From Kangiella marina (GTDB lineage: Bacteria; Pseudomonadota; Gammaproteobacteria; Enterobacterales; Kangiellaceae), in NCBI RefSeq assembly GCF_039541235.1, contig NZ_BAABFV010000002.1:62001-126000 (forward strand): DNA of 64,000 nt, read 5' to 3'. The notes beneath the pieces are model-generated. The model was not told where the DNA came from. It ran no database searches and worked only from the letters and a program-made list of their open reading frames with translations. A program made the translations under genes and the position numbers. Of this stretch, positions 46,735-56,530 are shown one piece after another; position 1 is the stretch's first letter; each line of letters opens with the position of its first letter.

Positions 46735-47657
46735 GCATCAAAGCAGTTTTAATTGGGGCTAGAGGTTATGTTGGCGCAGAGTTAATGACACTGATATCTC
46801 GGCACTCATCGATTGATTTAATCGCCGCGAGTTCAAGGGAGCTTGAGGGAAAGGCAGTAAAGCACTATCGAAAAAAAGAGCTGGTGTATCGGGATTTAAG
46901 TCCGCAAGACTTAGTTGAGTTATCGCCAGACTTGGTTATTTTAGCGCTACCTAATGGTTTATCATCTGACTTTGTTACCGCTATTGATAGTCACTGCCCG
47001 AAGACCACTTTGATTGATCTCAGTGCGGATTATCGGTTCGATCCTTCTTGGCATTATGCCTTACCTGAAGTTGTTGAGCAGAAAGTGTCATCTCGAATCA
47101 GTAATCCAGGGTGTTATGCGACAGCAATGCAGTTGAGCTTGGCGCCTGTGAACCATTTGATCGCGGCGAGAGTGAGCTGCTTCGGCGTGTCGGGATATAG
47201 TGGTGCTGGAACCACCCCTTCGGATAAAAATAATACCGCGTTATTAGCTGGTAATATTATGCCCTATAGCTTGGCGAATCACTTGCACGAAAAAGAAGTG
47301 TCCTACCAGCTTGATGTGGACATTAAATTTTCACCTCATGTTGCCGAGTTTTTTAGGGGCATAAGTTTAACCTCGCACATTCCACTTATAGAATCTGTTA
47401 GTGAAGGTGAGATCGAAACACTTTATCAAGACTACTACTACAATGCCGAACTGGTGCAGGTACAGAGTGAGGCGCCTCAAATAACCCAAGTCGCAAAGAC
47501 CTGTCATGCCATCATTGGAGGTTGGACTTTATCGGACGATGGAACTCACTTAGCCGTGAATTGCGCGCTGGACAATTTACTCAAAGGGGCTGCTTCTCAG
47601 GCCATCCAGAATATCAACATTACTTTTGGGCTTCCACAGCTTGAAGCTTTGACATAA
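46731..47657 (+). CDS. argC: N-acetyl-gamma-glutamyl-phosphate reductase
   Basis: NADPH-dependent reduction of acetylglutamyl phosphate to the semialdehyde. The 308-residue protein has the N-terminal Rossmann segment IGARGYVGAELMTLI, SNPGCYATAMQLSL with the catalytic Cys, and SGYSGAGTTPSDKN. It is of the short ArgC type. It overlaps argBA by 4 nt and precedes argH by 12 nt. No argD (acetylornithine aminotransferase) is present, so that step must be encoded elsewhere. Confidence 0.93.
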   Translation: MSIKAVLIGARGYVGAELMTLISRHSSIDLIAASSRELEGKAVKHYRKKELVYRDLSPQDLVELSPDLVILALPNGLSSDFVTAIDSHCPKTTLIDLSADYRFDPSWHYALPEVVEQKVSSRISNPGCYATAMQLSLAPVNHLIAARVSCFGVSGYSGAGTTPSDKNNTALLAGNIMPYSLANHLHEKEVSYQLDVDIKFSPHVAEFFRGISLTSHIPLIESVSEGEIETLYQDYYYNAELVQVQSEAPQITQVAKTCHAIIGGWTLSDDGTHLAVNCALDNLLKGAASQAIQNINITFGLPQLEALT

Positions 47658-47669
47658 GAGGTACACTTT

Positions 47670-48986
47670 ATGACGCAACCACTTTGGAGCAAAAGCCAGA
47701 ATAACGCCGGCTCTGCCTTACTTGGGAAAATTACCAACTTTATGTCGGGACATGATGTTATTTCAGATCGTGATTTATTGCTCTATGACATCCAGGCCAG
47801 CAAAGTTCATGCTGAAGGACTCATGAAAATTGGTGTATTGAGTGAACAAGAATTGAGTCAGATTAACGAAGCCTTATCGTTACTGTCGCAAGAGTTTGCT
47901 AGCGGAACATTTGTGCTGGATGAGCGCTTTGAGGATTGTCACTCGGCCATTGAATGGTACTTAACCCATAAACTTGGCGAGACAGGGAAAAAAATTCACA
48001 CAGGGAGAAGTCGTAACGATCAAGTCTCGACTGCAACTCGATTGTACTGCCGCGATGCACTTTTACGATTACAAAAACAATCTATTGCGATTGCGGATAC
48101 CTGTTTAGAATTGGCCCAGAAGTATGAGTTTGTGGTACTTCCGGGCTATACCCACCTACAAAGAGCCGTCGTCTCAAGCTGGGGAATGTGGTTTGCTGCT
48201 TTTGCAGAATCTTTTGTCGATAATGCGACACAAGCTAAAGATACTCATGATCTGATCAATTCTAATCCACTCGGTACTGCTGCGGGCTATGGCGTTAACT
48301 TGAAACTGGATCGAGATTACACCACGCAAGCACTGAGTTTCAATCGTAAACAAGTGAATCCCATCTATGCACAAAATAGTCGAGGGAAGATCGAGTTACA
48401 AGTGCTTTCCAACTTTAAAAATGCGTTGCTGGATGTTCGCCGTCTGTCTTGGGACTTGAGTTTGTTTTCGACTGCGGAGTATGGCTTTGTTGACGTTGGT
48501 GATCATTTTAGTACCGGCTCTTCTATTATGCCGAATAAACATAACCCGGACGCGGTGGAGTTAATGCGAGCGTCTTATTCTCAGTTAGTCGGTGCTTATA
48601 ATGAATTGGAATCTTTATTGTCTTTACCCAGCGGCTATCAACGTGATTTACAAAATACCAAAGGGGCATTGTTGAGAGGCGTTCAATCGGCGACGCAGTG
48701 TCTCGACCTTTTGCCTGAACTACTTCAATCGCTGACCATCAATACTTCGCGTTGTGAAGCGGCTATTGACGCATCAATGTTTGCTACTGATAAAGCGGTG
48801 GAATTAGTGATTAATGAAGGGATGGCCTTTAGGGATGCTTATCGTCATATCAAGCATAATTATGATGAATTGCAAGATCGGCAGGCTGCTGACTCGATAA
48901 AGGCCCGAGTGTCGCCAGGCGCTTGTGGAGACTTGTTGTTGGTGGAAATCTCGGATCGATTAAAGGCGTTAAAGTCTGAACTTTGA
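47670..48986 (+). CDS. argH: Argininosuccinate lyase
   Basis: Final enzyme, which splits argininosuccinate into arginine and fumarate. 438 residues of the fumarase/aspartase superfamily, with HTGRSRNDQVSTATRLY near residue 110, the catalytic TGSSIMPNKHNPD loop and YTHLQRAVVSSWG. Slightly shorter than E. coli ArgH. It closes the operon and is convergent with hldE, with a hairpin at 49002-49023 between them. Confidence 0.94.
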   Translation: MTQPLWSKSQNNAGSALLGKITNFMSGHDVISDRDLLLYDIQASKVHAEGLMKIGVLSEQELSQINEALSLLSQEFASGTFVLDERFEDCHSAIEWYLTHKLGETGKKIHTGRSRNDQVSTATRLYCRDALLRLQKQSIAIADTCLELAQKYEFVVLPGYTHLQRAVVSSWGMWFAAFAESFVDNATQAKDTHDLINSNPLGTAAGYGVNLKLDRDYTTQALSFNRKQVNPIYAQNSRGKIELQVLSNFKNALLDVRRLSWDLSLFSTAEYGFVDVGDHFSTGSSIMPNKHNPDAVELMRASYSQLVGAYNELESLLSLPSGYQRDLQNTKGALLRGVQSATQCLDLLPELLQSLTINTSRCEAAIDASMFATDKAVELVINEGMAFRDAYRHIKHNYDELQDRQAADSIKARVSPGACGDLLLVEISDRLKALKSEL

Positions 48987-49001
48987 GGTTGAGTGAGGCA
49001 G

Positions 49002-49023
49002 CACGGCGACTGTTGTCGCCGTG
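49002..49023. terminator. Hairpin between convergent argH and hldE
   Basis: CACGGCGAC at 49002-49010 pairs exactly with GTCGCCGTG at 49015-49023 around TGTT. No T-run follows on the plus strand, so it is a terminator-like hairpin rather than a canonical one. Confidence 0.55.
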
Positions 49024-49032
49024 GGAGTGGGG

Positions 49033-50466
49033 TTATTTACTTTTGGCGGCTTCAATAATCTTTGTGGTTGAAACACCGTCAACAAAATCGAGGATGATGA
49101 CATCACCGCCGTTGTTCAAAACACTCTCCGAGCCAGCGATTTGTTCAACTTTGTAATCGCCACCTTTAACCAACACGTCAGGGCAAAGCGCTTCGATAAG
49201 GCGTTGTGGTGTGTCTTCGGTAAATTCAACGACCCAGTCTACGCTCGACAGTTCAGCCAGAACAATCATCCGTTGCTGAGACGGGTTGATAGGGCGACTC
49301 TCTCCCTTGAGACGTTTTACCGAGTCGTCACTATTTACCGCAACGATTAAGCGATCACCAAGTTTTGCCGCTTGTTTGAGGTAAGTGACATGTCCTGAAT
49401 GCAAAATATCGAAACAGCCATTGGTCATGACAATTTTTTCGCCAGAGGCTTTTGCTTGTTTAATGAGTTCCACTAACTCAAGCTCGCCAATCACGCCTTG
49501 TTGCAGTGGTTGCTGCTGTAACATGGCGTAGCTTAATTCTTGCGTATTGACCGTTGCAGTACCGAGTTTTCCTACCACAACACCCGCCGCTAAGTTTGCA
49601 ATTTGCACCGATTCTTTGAGCGACGCCCCTGTGGCCATCGCACTGGCTAGCGTCGCCACAACGGTATCGCCAGCACCAGTGACATCATAAACCTCCCGAG
49701 CTTGGGTCGGTTGTAAATAAGGCTCTTGATTTGCACTAAATAGCGCCATGCCTTTTTCACTTCGCGTCACTAATAAATGATCAATGCTGAGCGTCTGGCG
49801 AAGCTTTCTTCCTAACTCAAGGAAATGATCTTCGGAAGTTGGTTTGCCTGCGATGGTTTCGAACTCAGATTGGTTGGGTGTGATTAGCGTTGCTTGTCGG
49901 TACTTAGTGAAGTCCGAACCTTTGGGATCAACAATCACTGGCTTATTGGCCAATAAGGCTGCCTGAATAATTGGCTGGGGATCGGCTAGTGTGCCTTTGC
50001 CATAATCGGATAACACGACCACATCATGTTGCTCGATGAGTTTGCTTAAGCGCTCAATATCTAAACCGTTGGTCAGGGAGAAGTCTTTCTCAAAGTCAGC
50101 GCGTAACAGTTGCTGACTTCTGCTCATCAGACGCAGCTTGGTGATGGTTTGTTGATTGCTTCGTTTCTCAAAGCGACAGTCAACCTTATGGTGTTTTAAG
50201 ATTTCTTCTAAACTGCTTGCCGCTTCATCATCGCCAGTGATGCCGCATAAAGTAACGTCACAGCCAAGAACTGCAATATTCAAAGCAACGTTGCCAGCGC
50301 CGCCAGCGCGATCTTCGGTGTTATTGATGTTGACTACGGGCACTGGCGCTTCAGGAGATATGCGCGCTGCGTTACCGTGCCAATAGCGATCGAGCATAAT
50401 ATCGCCAATCACCAACACGCTAGAATTGTTAAATTTTGGAAGACTTAGGTTCAAATTCTGTCTCAT
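49033..50466 (-). CDS. hldE: Bifunctional heptose-7-phosphate kinase / heptose-1-phosphate adenylyltransferase
   Basis: Makes ADP-glycero-manno-heptose for the LPS inner core. The N-terminal ribokinase-like domain (residues about 1-320) has VLVIGDIMLDRYW, the VVLSDYGKG segment and the DVTGAGDTVVATLA catalytic motif. The C-terminal nucleotidyltransferase domain (about 345-477) has TNGCFDILHSGHVTYL (with HxGH) and NSDDSVKRLKG. 477 residues. LPS synthesis is consistent with the LpxR-like lipid A enzyme elsewhere in the window. It is divergent from the small lipoprotein gene. Confidence 0.95.
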   Translation of the reverse strand: MRQNLNLSLPKFNNSSVLVIGDIMLDRYWHGNAARISPEAPVPVVNINNTEDRAGGAGNVALNIAVLGCDVTLCGITGDDEAASSLEEILKHHKVDCRFEKRSNQQTITKLRLMSRSQQLLRADFEKDFSLTNGLDIERLSKLIEQHDVVVLSDYGKGTLADPQPIIQAALLANKPVIVDPKGSDFTKYRQATLITPNQSEFETIAGKPTSEDHFLELGRKLRQTLSIDHLLVTRSEKGMALFSANQEPYLQPTQAREVYDVTGAGDTVVATLASAMATGASLKESVQIANLAAGVVVGKLGTATVNTQELSYAMLQQQPLQQGVIGELELVELIKQAKASGEKIVMTNGCFDILHSGHVTYLKQAAKLGDRLIVAVNSDDSVKRLKGESRPINPSQQRMIVLAELSSVDWVVEFTEDTPQRLIEALCPDVLVKGGDYKVEQIAGSESVLNNGGDVIILDFVDGVSTTKIIEAAKSK

Positions 50467-50597
50467 GAGCCAAAGTTAAGGGTATATTAATCATATCGCG
50501 TTAACCTTGGTGATGTAAGAGTTGAGAGATATTTTGTTTAATATCAAAGAGTTTACGGTAGACTATTACGCAGTAAATTACAGATTGGAGGTTTGAA

Positions 50598-50891
50598 ATG
50601 AAGAAGTTTTTAGTATTGATGGCTGTTTGCGCCATGGGACTGATGTTAGTGTCGTGTGCAGGTGCCAGAAAAGGTTACAGTGCTGAACAGTGTCGCCAAT
50701 CAGTCGATGTGGCCTACAAGGAGCTGAACTTTGCTAAGAGTGAAGGTTTTGCTGGGACGGTGAATTACACCAAAGCAGCGAGTTTGTTAACAGCAGCCAA
50801 AACTAACCAGACTTTTGAGAGTTATGATGCTTGTGTTAATAACGCAGAGAAAGCGAGATACTACATTCGTGAGTCTAAAAAAGGGCAATAA
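50598..50891 (+). CDS. Small outer-membrane-type lipoprotein, 97 residues
   Basis: Signal peptide with a hydrophobic core and lipobox MLVSC (Cys near residue 20). The mature protein of about 77 residues is helical, with two further Cys (EQCRQSVD and YDACVNN) that could form a disulphide. I do not recognise a characterised homologue. A TTGGAGG ribosome site precedes the start. Followed by its own terminator at 50916-50946, so it is probably monocistronic. Confidence 0.78.
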   Translation: MKKFLVLMAVCAMGLMLVSCAGARKGYSAEQCRQSVDVAYKELNFAKSEGFAGTVNYTKAASLLTAAKTNQTFESYDACVNNAEKARYYIRESKKGQ

Positions 50892-50915
50892 CTCAAAACG
50901 GTCATGAATAACACC

Positions 50916-50946
50916 AAAAAAGCGGTCACATGGCCGCTTTTTTACT
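50916..50946 (+). terminator. Intrinsic terminator after the small lipoprotein gene
   Basis: AAAAAAGCGGTCA and TGGCCGCTTTTTT pair around CA, with one G-T pair, and the T-run extends to TTTTTT. Located about 25 nt after the stop. Confidence 0.85.
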
Positions 50947-51025
50947 ATTTGTGCCCTTATATCCGAATTAGGCTTGGTTAGTGGGGGGGATAATAGATAC
51001 AATGACAAAAAATTAGGATGAATAT

Positions 51026-53404
51026 ATGCCAAAAAAGCCTCATCAAGATCCACAAGCTGAGTTAGAAGCACAACGGTACGACAATCCTATTGTCAGCCGT
51101 CAATTTATTTTGCAGTTGTTAGAGGATTCAGGAGAGCCTGTGTCTTTTGAAACCATTGCAAAAAAATCCAATATCGAAGAATCTGAGCAAAAAAGAGCAC
51201 TGCACAAGCGCTTGAACGCGATGGAGCGTGACGGACAGCTTATTTGCAACCGTAAGGGTAAATATTGCTTGGTTGATGCGACGGACTTAGTTCGCGGGAA
51301 GGTGCTTGCGCACCGTGATGGCTACGGTTATCTTGCGCTCGAGCAGGGCGGTGATGACTGGTATTTATCTCCGCGAGAAATGCACAGCGTGTTTCATGGC
51401 GATAAAGTCCTAGCTCGCGTTAAGAAAATCGATAAGAAAGGCCGAACTGAAGGCGCTATCGTTGAGATTCTTGATGGTTCGACTCACCATGTCGTTGGCC
51501 GCTTGTTTGAAGAAAGTGGATTAGTCTTCGTTTCATCTGACGACTCACGAATTTTACACGATCTGATTATCTCTCCGGATGATACTCTTGGTGCAAAAAT
51601 AGGCCAAGTCGTTGTTGCTGAAATCGTGCAGCGACCTAAAAAGAATCAACATGCTCGCGGTATTATCACTGAAGTCTTGGGTGACCATTTATCCGCTGGT
51701 ATGGAAATCGAAATTGCAATTCGTAATCACCAGATCCCGCATGAGTGGCCGGCAGAGGTTAATTCAGAAGTAACCGAGTTACCGGTTGAAGTGTCGGCGA
51801 CTGATTCGGAAGGTCGGGTTGATTTGAGAAAGTTGCCTTTGGTCACTATCGACGGTGCCGACGCTCGTGATTTTGATGATGCGGTGTATTGCGAAAAGCA
51901 AAAAAATGGCGGCTGGAAGCTTTGGGTCGCGATAGCGGATGTGAGTCACTACGTTCGACCAGGCTCCGCCCTCGATAAGGAAGCGATTGAGCGTGGTAAT
52001 TCGGTTTATTTCCCTGAGTTCGTGGTACCCATGCTGCCAGAATTATTATCTAACGGCCTGTGCTCATTGAATCCAAATGTGGATCGTTTATGCATGGTTT
52101 CGGAAATGGATATTGATGCCGAGGGTAAGGTCGTTGATTCGCAGTTTTACCCTGCTGTCATGCACTCACACGCACGCTTTACTTATGAGAAAGTATGGGC
52201 CATCTTGAGTGGCGACGAGGAGCTGCGTAAAGAGTATCAGCCGCGTGTGGCTGAACTCGAAGAGTTGTATGAGTTATTTAAAGCACGCATCAGTCGCAAG
52301 ACAAAGCGTGGAGCGATTGAGTTTGAGACGACTGAAACGCAAATTATATTTGATGAGAATCGCAAGATTGAAAATATCGTCGGTCGCACTCGTAATGATG
52401 CTCATAAAATTATCGAAGAGTGCATGATCTGCGCTAATGTTGCGGCGGCTGAGTTTATTGAAAGTAGTGAGCTGGCTGGTGTCTATCGAATTCATGAAGG
52501 CCCTTCCGAAGAGCGGTTGGAAAAGTTTAGGGCCTTTTTAGGTGAACTTGGGATCTTCCTCTTTGGTGGTGATAAGCCTGAGCCTAAAAATTATCGAGAG
52601 CTACATGAGTCGATTAAAGGTCGTGCGGACTATGAGCTGATTCAAACCATGATGTTGCGCTCAATGATGCAAGCGGTTTATAGCCCTGAAAATGAGGGGC
52701 ACTTCGGTCTGGCATTTGATTCTTATACCCACTTTACATCACCGATTCGACGTTATCCGGACTTATTGGTGCATCGAATTATTAAGGCTTTGCTTAAACA
52801 GCATAAGATCACCGGTGCAGAGAGTGGTAAAGCCTATACTGAACAAGAGTTGGTGAATTTTACTGAACACTGCTCAATGACTGAGCGGCGAGCCGATTTA
52901 GCGACGCGTGATGTGGTTGATTGGTTGAAGTGTGAATACATGCTGACCCGTGTTGGAGATGAATATTGGGGAACCGTAGCAACGGTCACCAGTTTTGGTA
53001 TCTTTGTTGCACTGGATGAGTTGTTTGTTGAAGGCTTGATTCATATTAGTGAACTCGGTGATGATTATTACCATTTCGACGCGACGAAAATGCGCTTGAT
53101 TGGAGAGCGTAAAGGACAAAGTTTCCGAGTCGGCGATCGAGTAAAAATTAAGGTTGCAAAAGTTGATCTAGATCAGCGCAATATTGACTTCGAGTTGCTT
53201 GAGCGAGAAAAAGTAAAGCGCGAGGAAGTCAAAGGCTCCGAACGAAGAAAGCTATATGCAAAAGCGAAGCGCTCAGGCTCACTCTCCAAGAGTGGTAAGC
53301 CATCTTCTAAACATAAAGGCAAAAAAGCCGACGCGGATGGTAAGAAGGGCGCTAAGAATGTAAAAAAGAAACGCGGTAAAAGCGGAAAAAAGAATCGACG
53401 ATAG
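51026..53404 (+). CDS. rnr: Ribonuclease R
   Basis: Processive 3'-5' exoribonuclease that can degrade structured RNA and helps in rRNA and mRNA turnover. 792 residues: N-terminal helix-turn-helix (about 20-80), cold-shock domains (about 85-230), RNB catalytic domain with TIDGADARDFDDAVY and the IADVSHYVRPGS segment, S1 domain near 640-725 (GTVATVTSFGIFVALDE), and a Lys/Arg-rich tail after 745. It precedes rlmB by 10 nt, the conserved E. coli pair. Confidence 0.96.
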   Translation: MPKKPHQDPQAELEAQRYDNPIVSRQFILQLLEDSGEPVSFETIAKKSNIEESEQKRALHKRLNAMERDGQLICNRKGKYCLVDATDLVRGKVLAHRDGYGYLALEQGGDDWYLSPREMHSVFHGDKVLARVKKIDKKGRTEGAIVEILDGSTHHVVGRLFEESGLVFVSSDDSRILHDLIISPDDTLGAKIGQVVVAEIVQRPKKNQHARGIITEVLGDHLSAGMEIEIAIRNHQIPHEWPAEVNSEVTELPVEVSATDSEGRVDLRKLPLVTIDGADARDFDDAVYCEKQKNGGWKLWVAIADVSHYVRPGSALDKEAIERGNSVYFPEFVVPMLPELLSNGLCSLNPNVDRLCMVSEMDIDAEGKVVDSQFYPAVMHSHARFTYEKVWAILSGDEELRKEYQPRVAELEELYELFKARISRKTKRGAIEFETTETQIIFDENRKIENIVGRTRNDAHKIIEECMICANVAAAEFIESSELAGVYRIHEGPSEERLEKFRAFLGELGIFLFGGDKPEPKNYRELHESIKGRADYELIQTMMLRSMMQAVYSPENEGHFGLAFDSYTHFTSPIRRYPDLLVHRIIKALLKQHKITGAESGKAYTEQELVNFTEHCSMTERRADLATRDVVDWLKCEYMLTRVGDEYWGTVATVTSFGIFVALDELFVEGLIHISELGDDYYHFDATKMRLIGERKGQSFRVGDRVKIKVAKVDLDQRNIDFELLEREKVKREEVKGSERRKLYAKAKRSGSLSKSGKPSSKHKGKKADADGKKGAKNVKKKRGKSGKKNRR

Positions 53405-53414
53405 GTAAGTATTG

Positions 53415-54170
53415 ATGTCAGAAATAGTGTATGGGTTGCATGCTGTAGAAGTTTTACTTAAAAGAAATAGTGAAGCAGTCGAAGTGCTTTATGTGCAAAG
53501 TAATCGTCACGATCAGCGTGCCCATAAATTAGTAAAATTAGCGCAGTCAAAAGATATTCCAATCTCGCAAAAAAGCCGTGAAGAACTGGATGAAATGACT
53601 GACCAGCGACACCAAGGTGTTATTGCGCTGAGCCGTCAGTCCAAGCAAAAGCAGTTCCATGAAAAGCATATTCCAGAAATTCTGGATGCTATTGATGAGC
53701 CACCTTTCGTTTTAATTCTCGATGGTGTTACGGATCCTCATAACTTGGGAGCTTGTTTACGCAGTGCCGATGCAGCAGGCGTGCACATGGTTATTGCACC
53801 AAAAGATAATGCGGTAGGTATTACCGACGTCGTGCGTAAGGTGGCATGTGGCGCTGCAGAGTCGGTGCCGTTTGTCCCAGTGACAAACTTAGCTCGTACC
53901 ATGAAGCAGCTGCAGGAAAGAAATGTTTGGATCGCCGGAACCGCTGGAGAAGCAGAGCAGGATATTTATCAAGCCAACTTAACTGGTGGCTTGGCGATTG
54001 TCATGGGCGCTGAAGGTGATGGCATGCGCCGTTTAACTCGTGAGAACTGCGACTTCTTAATTAAAATCCCGATGGCTGGTGAAGTATCCAGTTTGAACGT
54101 TTCGGTCGCTACGGGAGTCACATTGTTTGAAGCGGTTAGGCAAAGGACTAACTCGTTAAAACCTGCTTAA
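53415..54170 (+). CDS. rlmB: 23S rRNA (guanosine-2'-O-)-methyltransferase RlmB
   Basis: SpoU-family enzyme that methylates G2251 in the 23S rRNA P-loop. N-terminal substrate-binding region (about 1-75) followed by the knotted SAM fold with [32 protein letters not shown] and [18 protein letters not shown]. 251 residues. The ATG at 53415 has AGGTAAG 5 nt upstream and is preferred to the TTG at 53412. The gene ends 23 bp inside the convergent pxpC. Confidence 0.95.
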   Translation: MSEIVYGLHAVEVLLKRNSEAVEVLYVQSNRHDQRAHKLVKLAQSKDIPISQKSREELDEMTDQRHQGVIALSRQSKQKQFHEKHIPEILDAIDEPPFVLILDGVTDPHNLGACLRSADAAGVHMVIAPKDNAVGITDVVRKVACGAAESVPFVPVTNLARTMKQLQERNVWIAGTAGEAEQDIYQANLTGGLAIVMGAEGDGMRRLTRENCDFLIKIPMAGEVSSLNVSVATGVTLFEAVRQRTNSLKPA

Positions 54171-55092
54171 TATACTGGTTTTTAGCTTTTAGGGTTTCTA
54201 CGGCTTTCTGAATATCCACTTGGTAAAAGGATAATGTATCATTGGGTTTCAACTGGGCGAGTAAGCTTAAATCGGCGCTGATAACTTGTCCAATTCTTGG
54301 GTAGCCGCCAGCGGTTTGACCGTCGGCTAGCGTGATGATCGGCTGCCCGTTTGGAGGCAGCTGAATGGTGCCGGCGACAATTGCTGTCGTGGTCATTGAT
54401 AAATCTTCAGAAAGCTCTAGAGCCTCGCCATCCAGCTTGATTGCCATTCGATTACTGAAACTGGTGACTTCATAATTTGATTCTAATAACCTTGCTTGGC
54501 TCGATGATGAGAGTTGTGAAAACTCCCGACCTTCGGTAACTCGTGCAATGATGTGGTTTTGCAACAGGTTATGGTGATGCTCTTCTGATAGCTCACTAGG
54601 TGTCACTCGGGAGTCTGTAAAGTCCGCTGGCTCAATGTCGATGACATCACCGTCTTTTAGTGCGCGACCCTCGAGTCCACCGAAGTTAGCGAGTAGGCTT
54701 GTTGATGCACTACCCATAACAGGCTTTATTGTTAACCTGCCCGCAAACGCAACATACGCTCTTGCGCCTGTGTGTAGCTTACCAAATTTTAAAACATCCC
54801 CTTTTTTTAAGTGCAGGGTGCTGTTCATCATGACTTGTTGATCATTGATGTAGATATCAAATTTAGCCCCAGCGATGCCGACGGTCACTGCGGTGGTAAA
54901 CTCTAAGGTTGGGCCTATGTGTGTTACTTCTAATACCGCTTGGTTTTTATCATTTCCCACCAGCCAATTGGCTATTTCACAACTATACTCATCAAGGACT
55001 CCATTGGTCGCGATACCAAACTCCCTATAGCCACAGCGGCCAAGATCTTGGACCGTGGTTAGAAGCCCAGCCTTTAAAACCTTAATGCTCAT
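54148..55092 (-). CDS. pxpC: 5-oxoprolinase subunit PxpC
   Basis: ATPase-type subunit of ATP-dependent 5-oxoprolinase (biotin-dependent carboxylase-like fold), which opens 5-oxoproline to glutamate with PxpA and PxpB. Family signatures: [44 protein letters not shown] and [21 protein letters not shown] start at the ATG at 55092 (MSIKVLKAG), which overlaps the pxpB stop by 11 nt. The longer frame to 55170 lies inside pxpB. The 3' end overlaps rlmB tail to tail by 23 bp. Confidence 0.92.
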   Translation of the reverse strand: MSIKVLKAGLLTTVQDLGRCGYREFGIATNGVLDEYSCEIANWLVGNDKNQAVLEVTHIGPTLEFTTAVTVGIAGAKFDIYINDQQVMMNSTLHLKKGDVLKFGKLHTGARAYVAFAGRLTIKPVMGSASTSLLANFGGLEGRALKDGDVIDIEPADFTDSRVTPSELSEEHHHNLLQNHIIARVTEGREFSQLSSSSQARLLESNYEVTSFSNRMAIKLDGEALELSEDLSMTTTAIVAGTIQLPPNGQPIITLADGQTAGGYPRIGQVISADLSLLAQLKPNDTLSFYQVDIQKAVETLKAKNQYIKQVLTS

Positions 55093-55762
55093 AGTTTTGG
55101 AACTCCTCAAGGCTGATGGCTTCAAAAACGATGGTATCCAAGGGTTGAGCAATAGCCGGAACTTTAGCATCAGTGTTTAGAAGCGCTATTGGTGTCTGAC
55201 CAATGATATGCCAGCCGCCTGGACTATTGATGGGGTAGACACCGGTTTGATCGCCGCCGATAGCGACTGAACCAGCCTTGATATTCGGTCGGGGATCTTC
55301 TCTACGCGGGCAATGTAGTTTCGAATTAAGGTTGCCTAAGTATAAAAAGCCCGGCAAGAAGCCAAGCATATAGACAGGGTATTCGTTAGCCGTGTGTAGA
55401 GTGACAACTTCATCGGTAGTCAACTGGCAGTGTGACGCGACATGTTCTAAGTCTGGAGCAACGGACGCGTGATAACAGACGGGGATGCGATGAGTTTTGC
55501 TGGCTGAAGATGCTAAAGGTTTCACTGCTTTAAGTAATTCGGATACCTCACCGACTCGCTGTTTTGGCTCAAAGAAGAGGGGAGAAAAAATAATCAACAA
55601 AGAATTATAAGCTGGCACGGCTTCAATAAAACCAGCCAGCTTTGCTTTTTCAATATGCTGTTTCGCACCAAGAATATAGCGAGTCAGCTCAAGATTGATC
55701 TCGCCATCAAACTCTATAATGAGTGAGCTATCGCTGTTGATGGTAACGGTATATTGAGGCAT
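55082..55762 (-). CDS. pxpB: 5-oxoprolinase subunit PxpB
   Basis: Second subunit of the 5-oxoprolinase complex (KipI/AHS1 family). 226 residues, with VCYHASVAPDLEHVASHCQLTTDEVV, LGFLPGFLYLGNLNSKL, PRREDPRPNIKAGSVAIGG and QTGVYPINSPGGWHIIGQTP, the conserved cluster of this family. Its start overlaps the pxpA stop by one base. It makes a functional unit with pxpA and pxpC. Confidence 0.93.
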   Translation of the reverse strand: MPQYTVTINSDSSLIIEFDGEINLELTRYILGAKQHIEKAKLAGFIEAVPAYNSLLIIFSPLFFEPKQRVGEVSELLKAVKPLASSASKTHRIPVCYHASVAPDLEHVASHCQLTTDEVVTLHTANEYPVYMLGFLPGFLYLGNLNSKLHCPRREDPRPNIKAGSVAIGGDQTGVYPINSPGGWHIIGQTPIALLNTDAKVPAIAQPLDTIVFEAISLEEFQNYEH

Positions 55763-56523
55763 TAACGTCCTGCGTAGATTGTAATTTTATGTTCTGCTAA
55801 GCGTTGGTGAAGCGCTTGTGCAATCGCTAGCGCATCAGGATTATCGCCGTGTAAACAAATCGAGTCTACTGTTATCATGAGTTGCTGACCGTTTGGTATC
55901 GAGATTGGTTCACCTAAGGCGAACTGCAAAGCCTGGTGTAAGCTATCATCAAGATTGGCATGCAACGCTGTGGGCTCACTTCTAGGCACTAATCTTTTAT
56001 TCGGCTGATAGTTTCTATCCATAAAACCTTCGTTGATAAAGTCGAGCCCAACCTTATGAGCAGCTTCAAGCATGGCTGACTCAGCTAGCCCCATCAGTTT
56101 GATTGAACCGGATAGGTGAGCGACTTCTTGAGCTATTATCATGGCTAGATGCAAATCATCTGCTGCGTCATTGTAGAGGGCGCCATGAGGTTTTACATGA
56201 TGCAGTGTGACGCCATGGTGATTGCAGCCTTCAATAATAGAGTTTAATTGCAGCCTTAAGGTTTTTCGTAACTCAGTGTCGCTGAGTTTCATTGATTGAC
56301 GACCGAAGTTCTCTCTGTCCGGATAAGAGGGGTGCGCGCCAATCGCCAGTTGATGCTGTGTAGCATTATGAATCGCTGCTTGAATGCTTTCGCTATTTCC
56401 CGCATGACCGCCACAGGCAATGTTGCATGAAGAAATGTAAGGCATCAGCTCAGCATCTTTGGCCCAATCTTCGGGCAAGATGCTTTCGCCTAAATCACAA
56501 TTGATATCAATGACTCTACTCAT
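55762..56523 (-). CDS. pxpA: 5-oxoprolinase subunit PxpA
   Basis: LamB/YcsF family subunit. 253 residues: INCDLGESI, SSCNIACGGHAGN, HPSYPDRENFGRQ and VKPHGALYNDA place the metal and substrate residues. The complex salvages pyroglutamate that forms from glutamine and peptides. The order transporter-pxpA-pxpB-pxpC on the minus strand with 7-nt and overlap spacing indicates a single operon. Confidence 0.94.
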   Translation of the reverse strand: MSRVIDINCDLGESILPEDWAKDAELMPYISSCNIACGGHAGNSESIQAAIHNATQHQLAIGAHPSYPDRENFGRQSMKLSDTELRKTLRLQLNSIIEGCNHHGVTLHHVKPHGALYNDAADDLHLAMIIAQEVAHLSGSIKLMGLAESAMLEAAHKVGLDFINEGFMDRNYQPNKRLVPRSEPTALHANLDDSLHQALQFALGEPISIPNGQQLMITVDSICLHGDNPDALAIAQALHQRLAEHKITIYAGR

Positions 56524-56530
56524 ATCGCGA

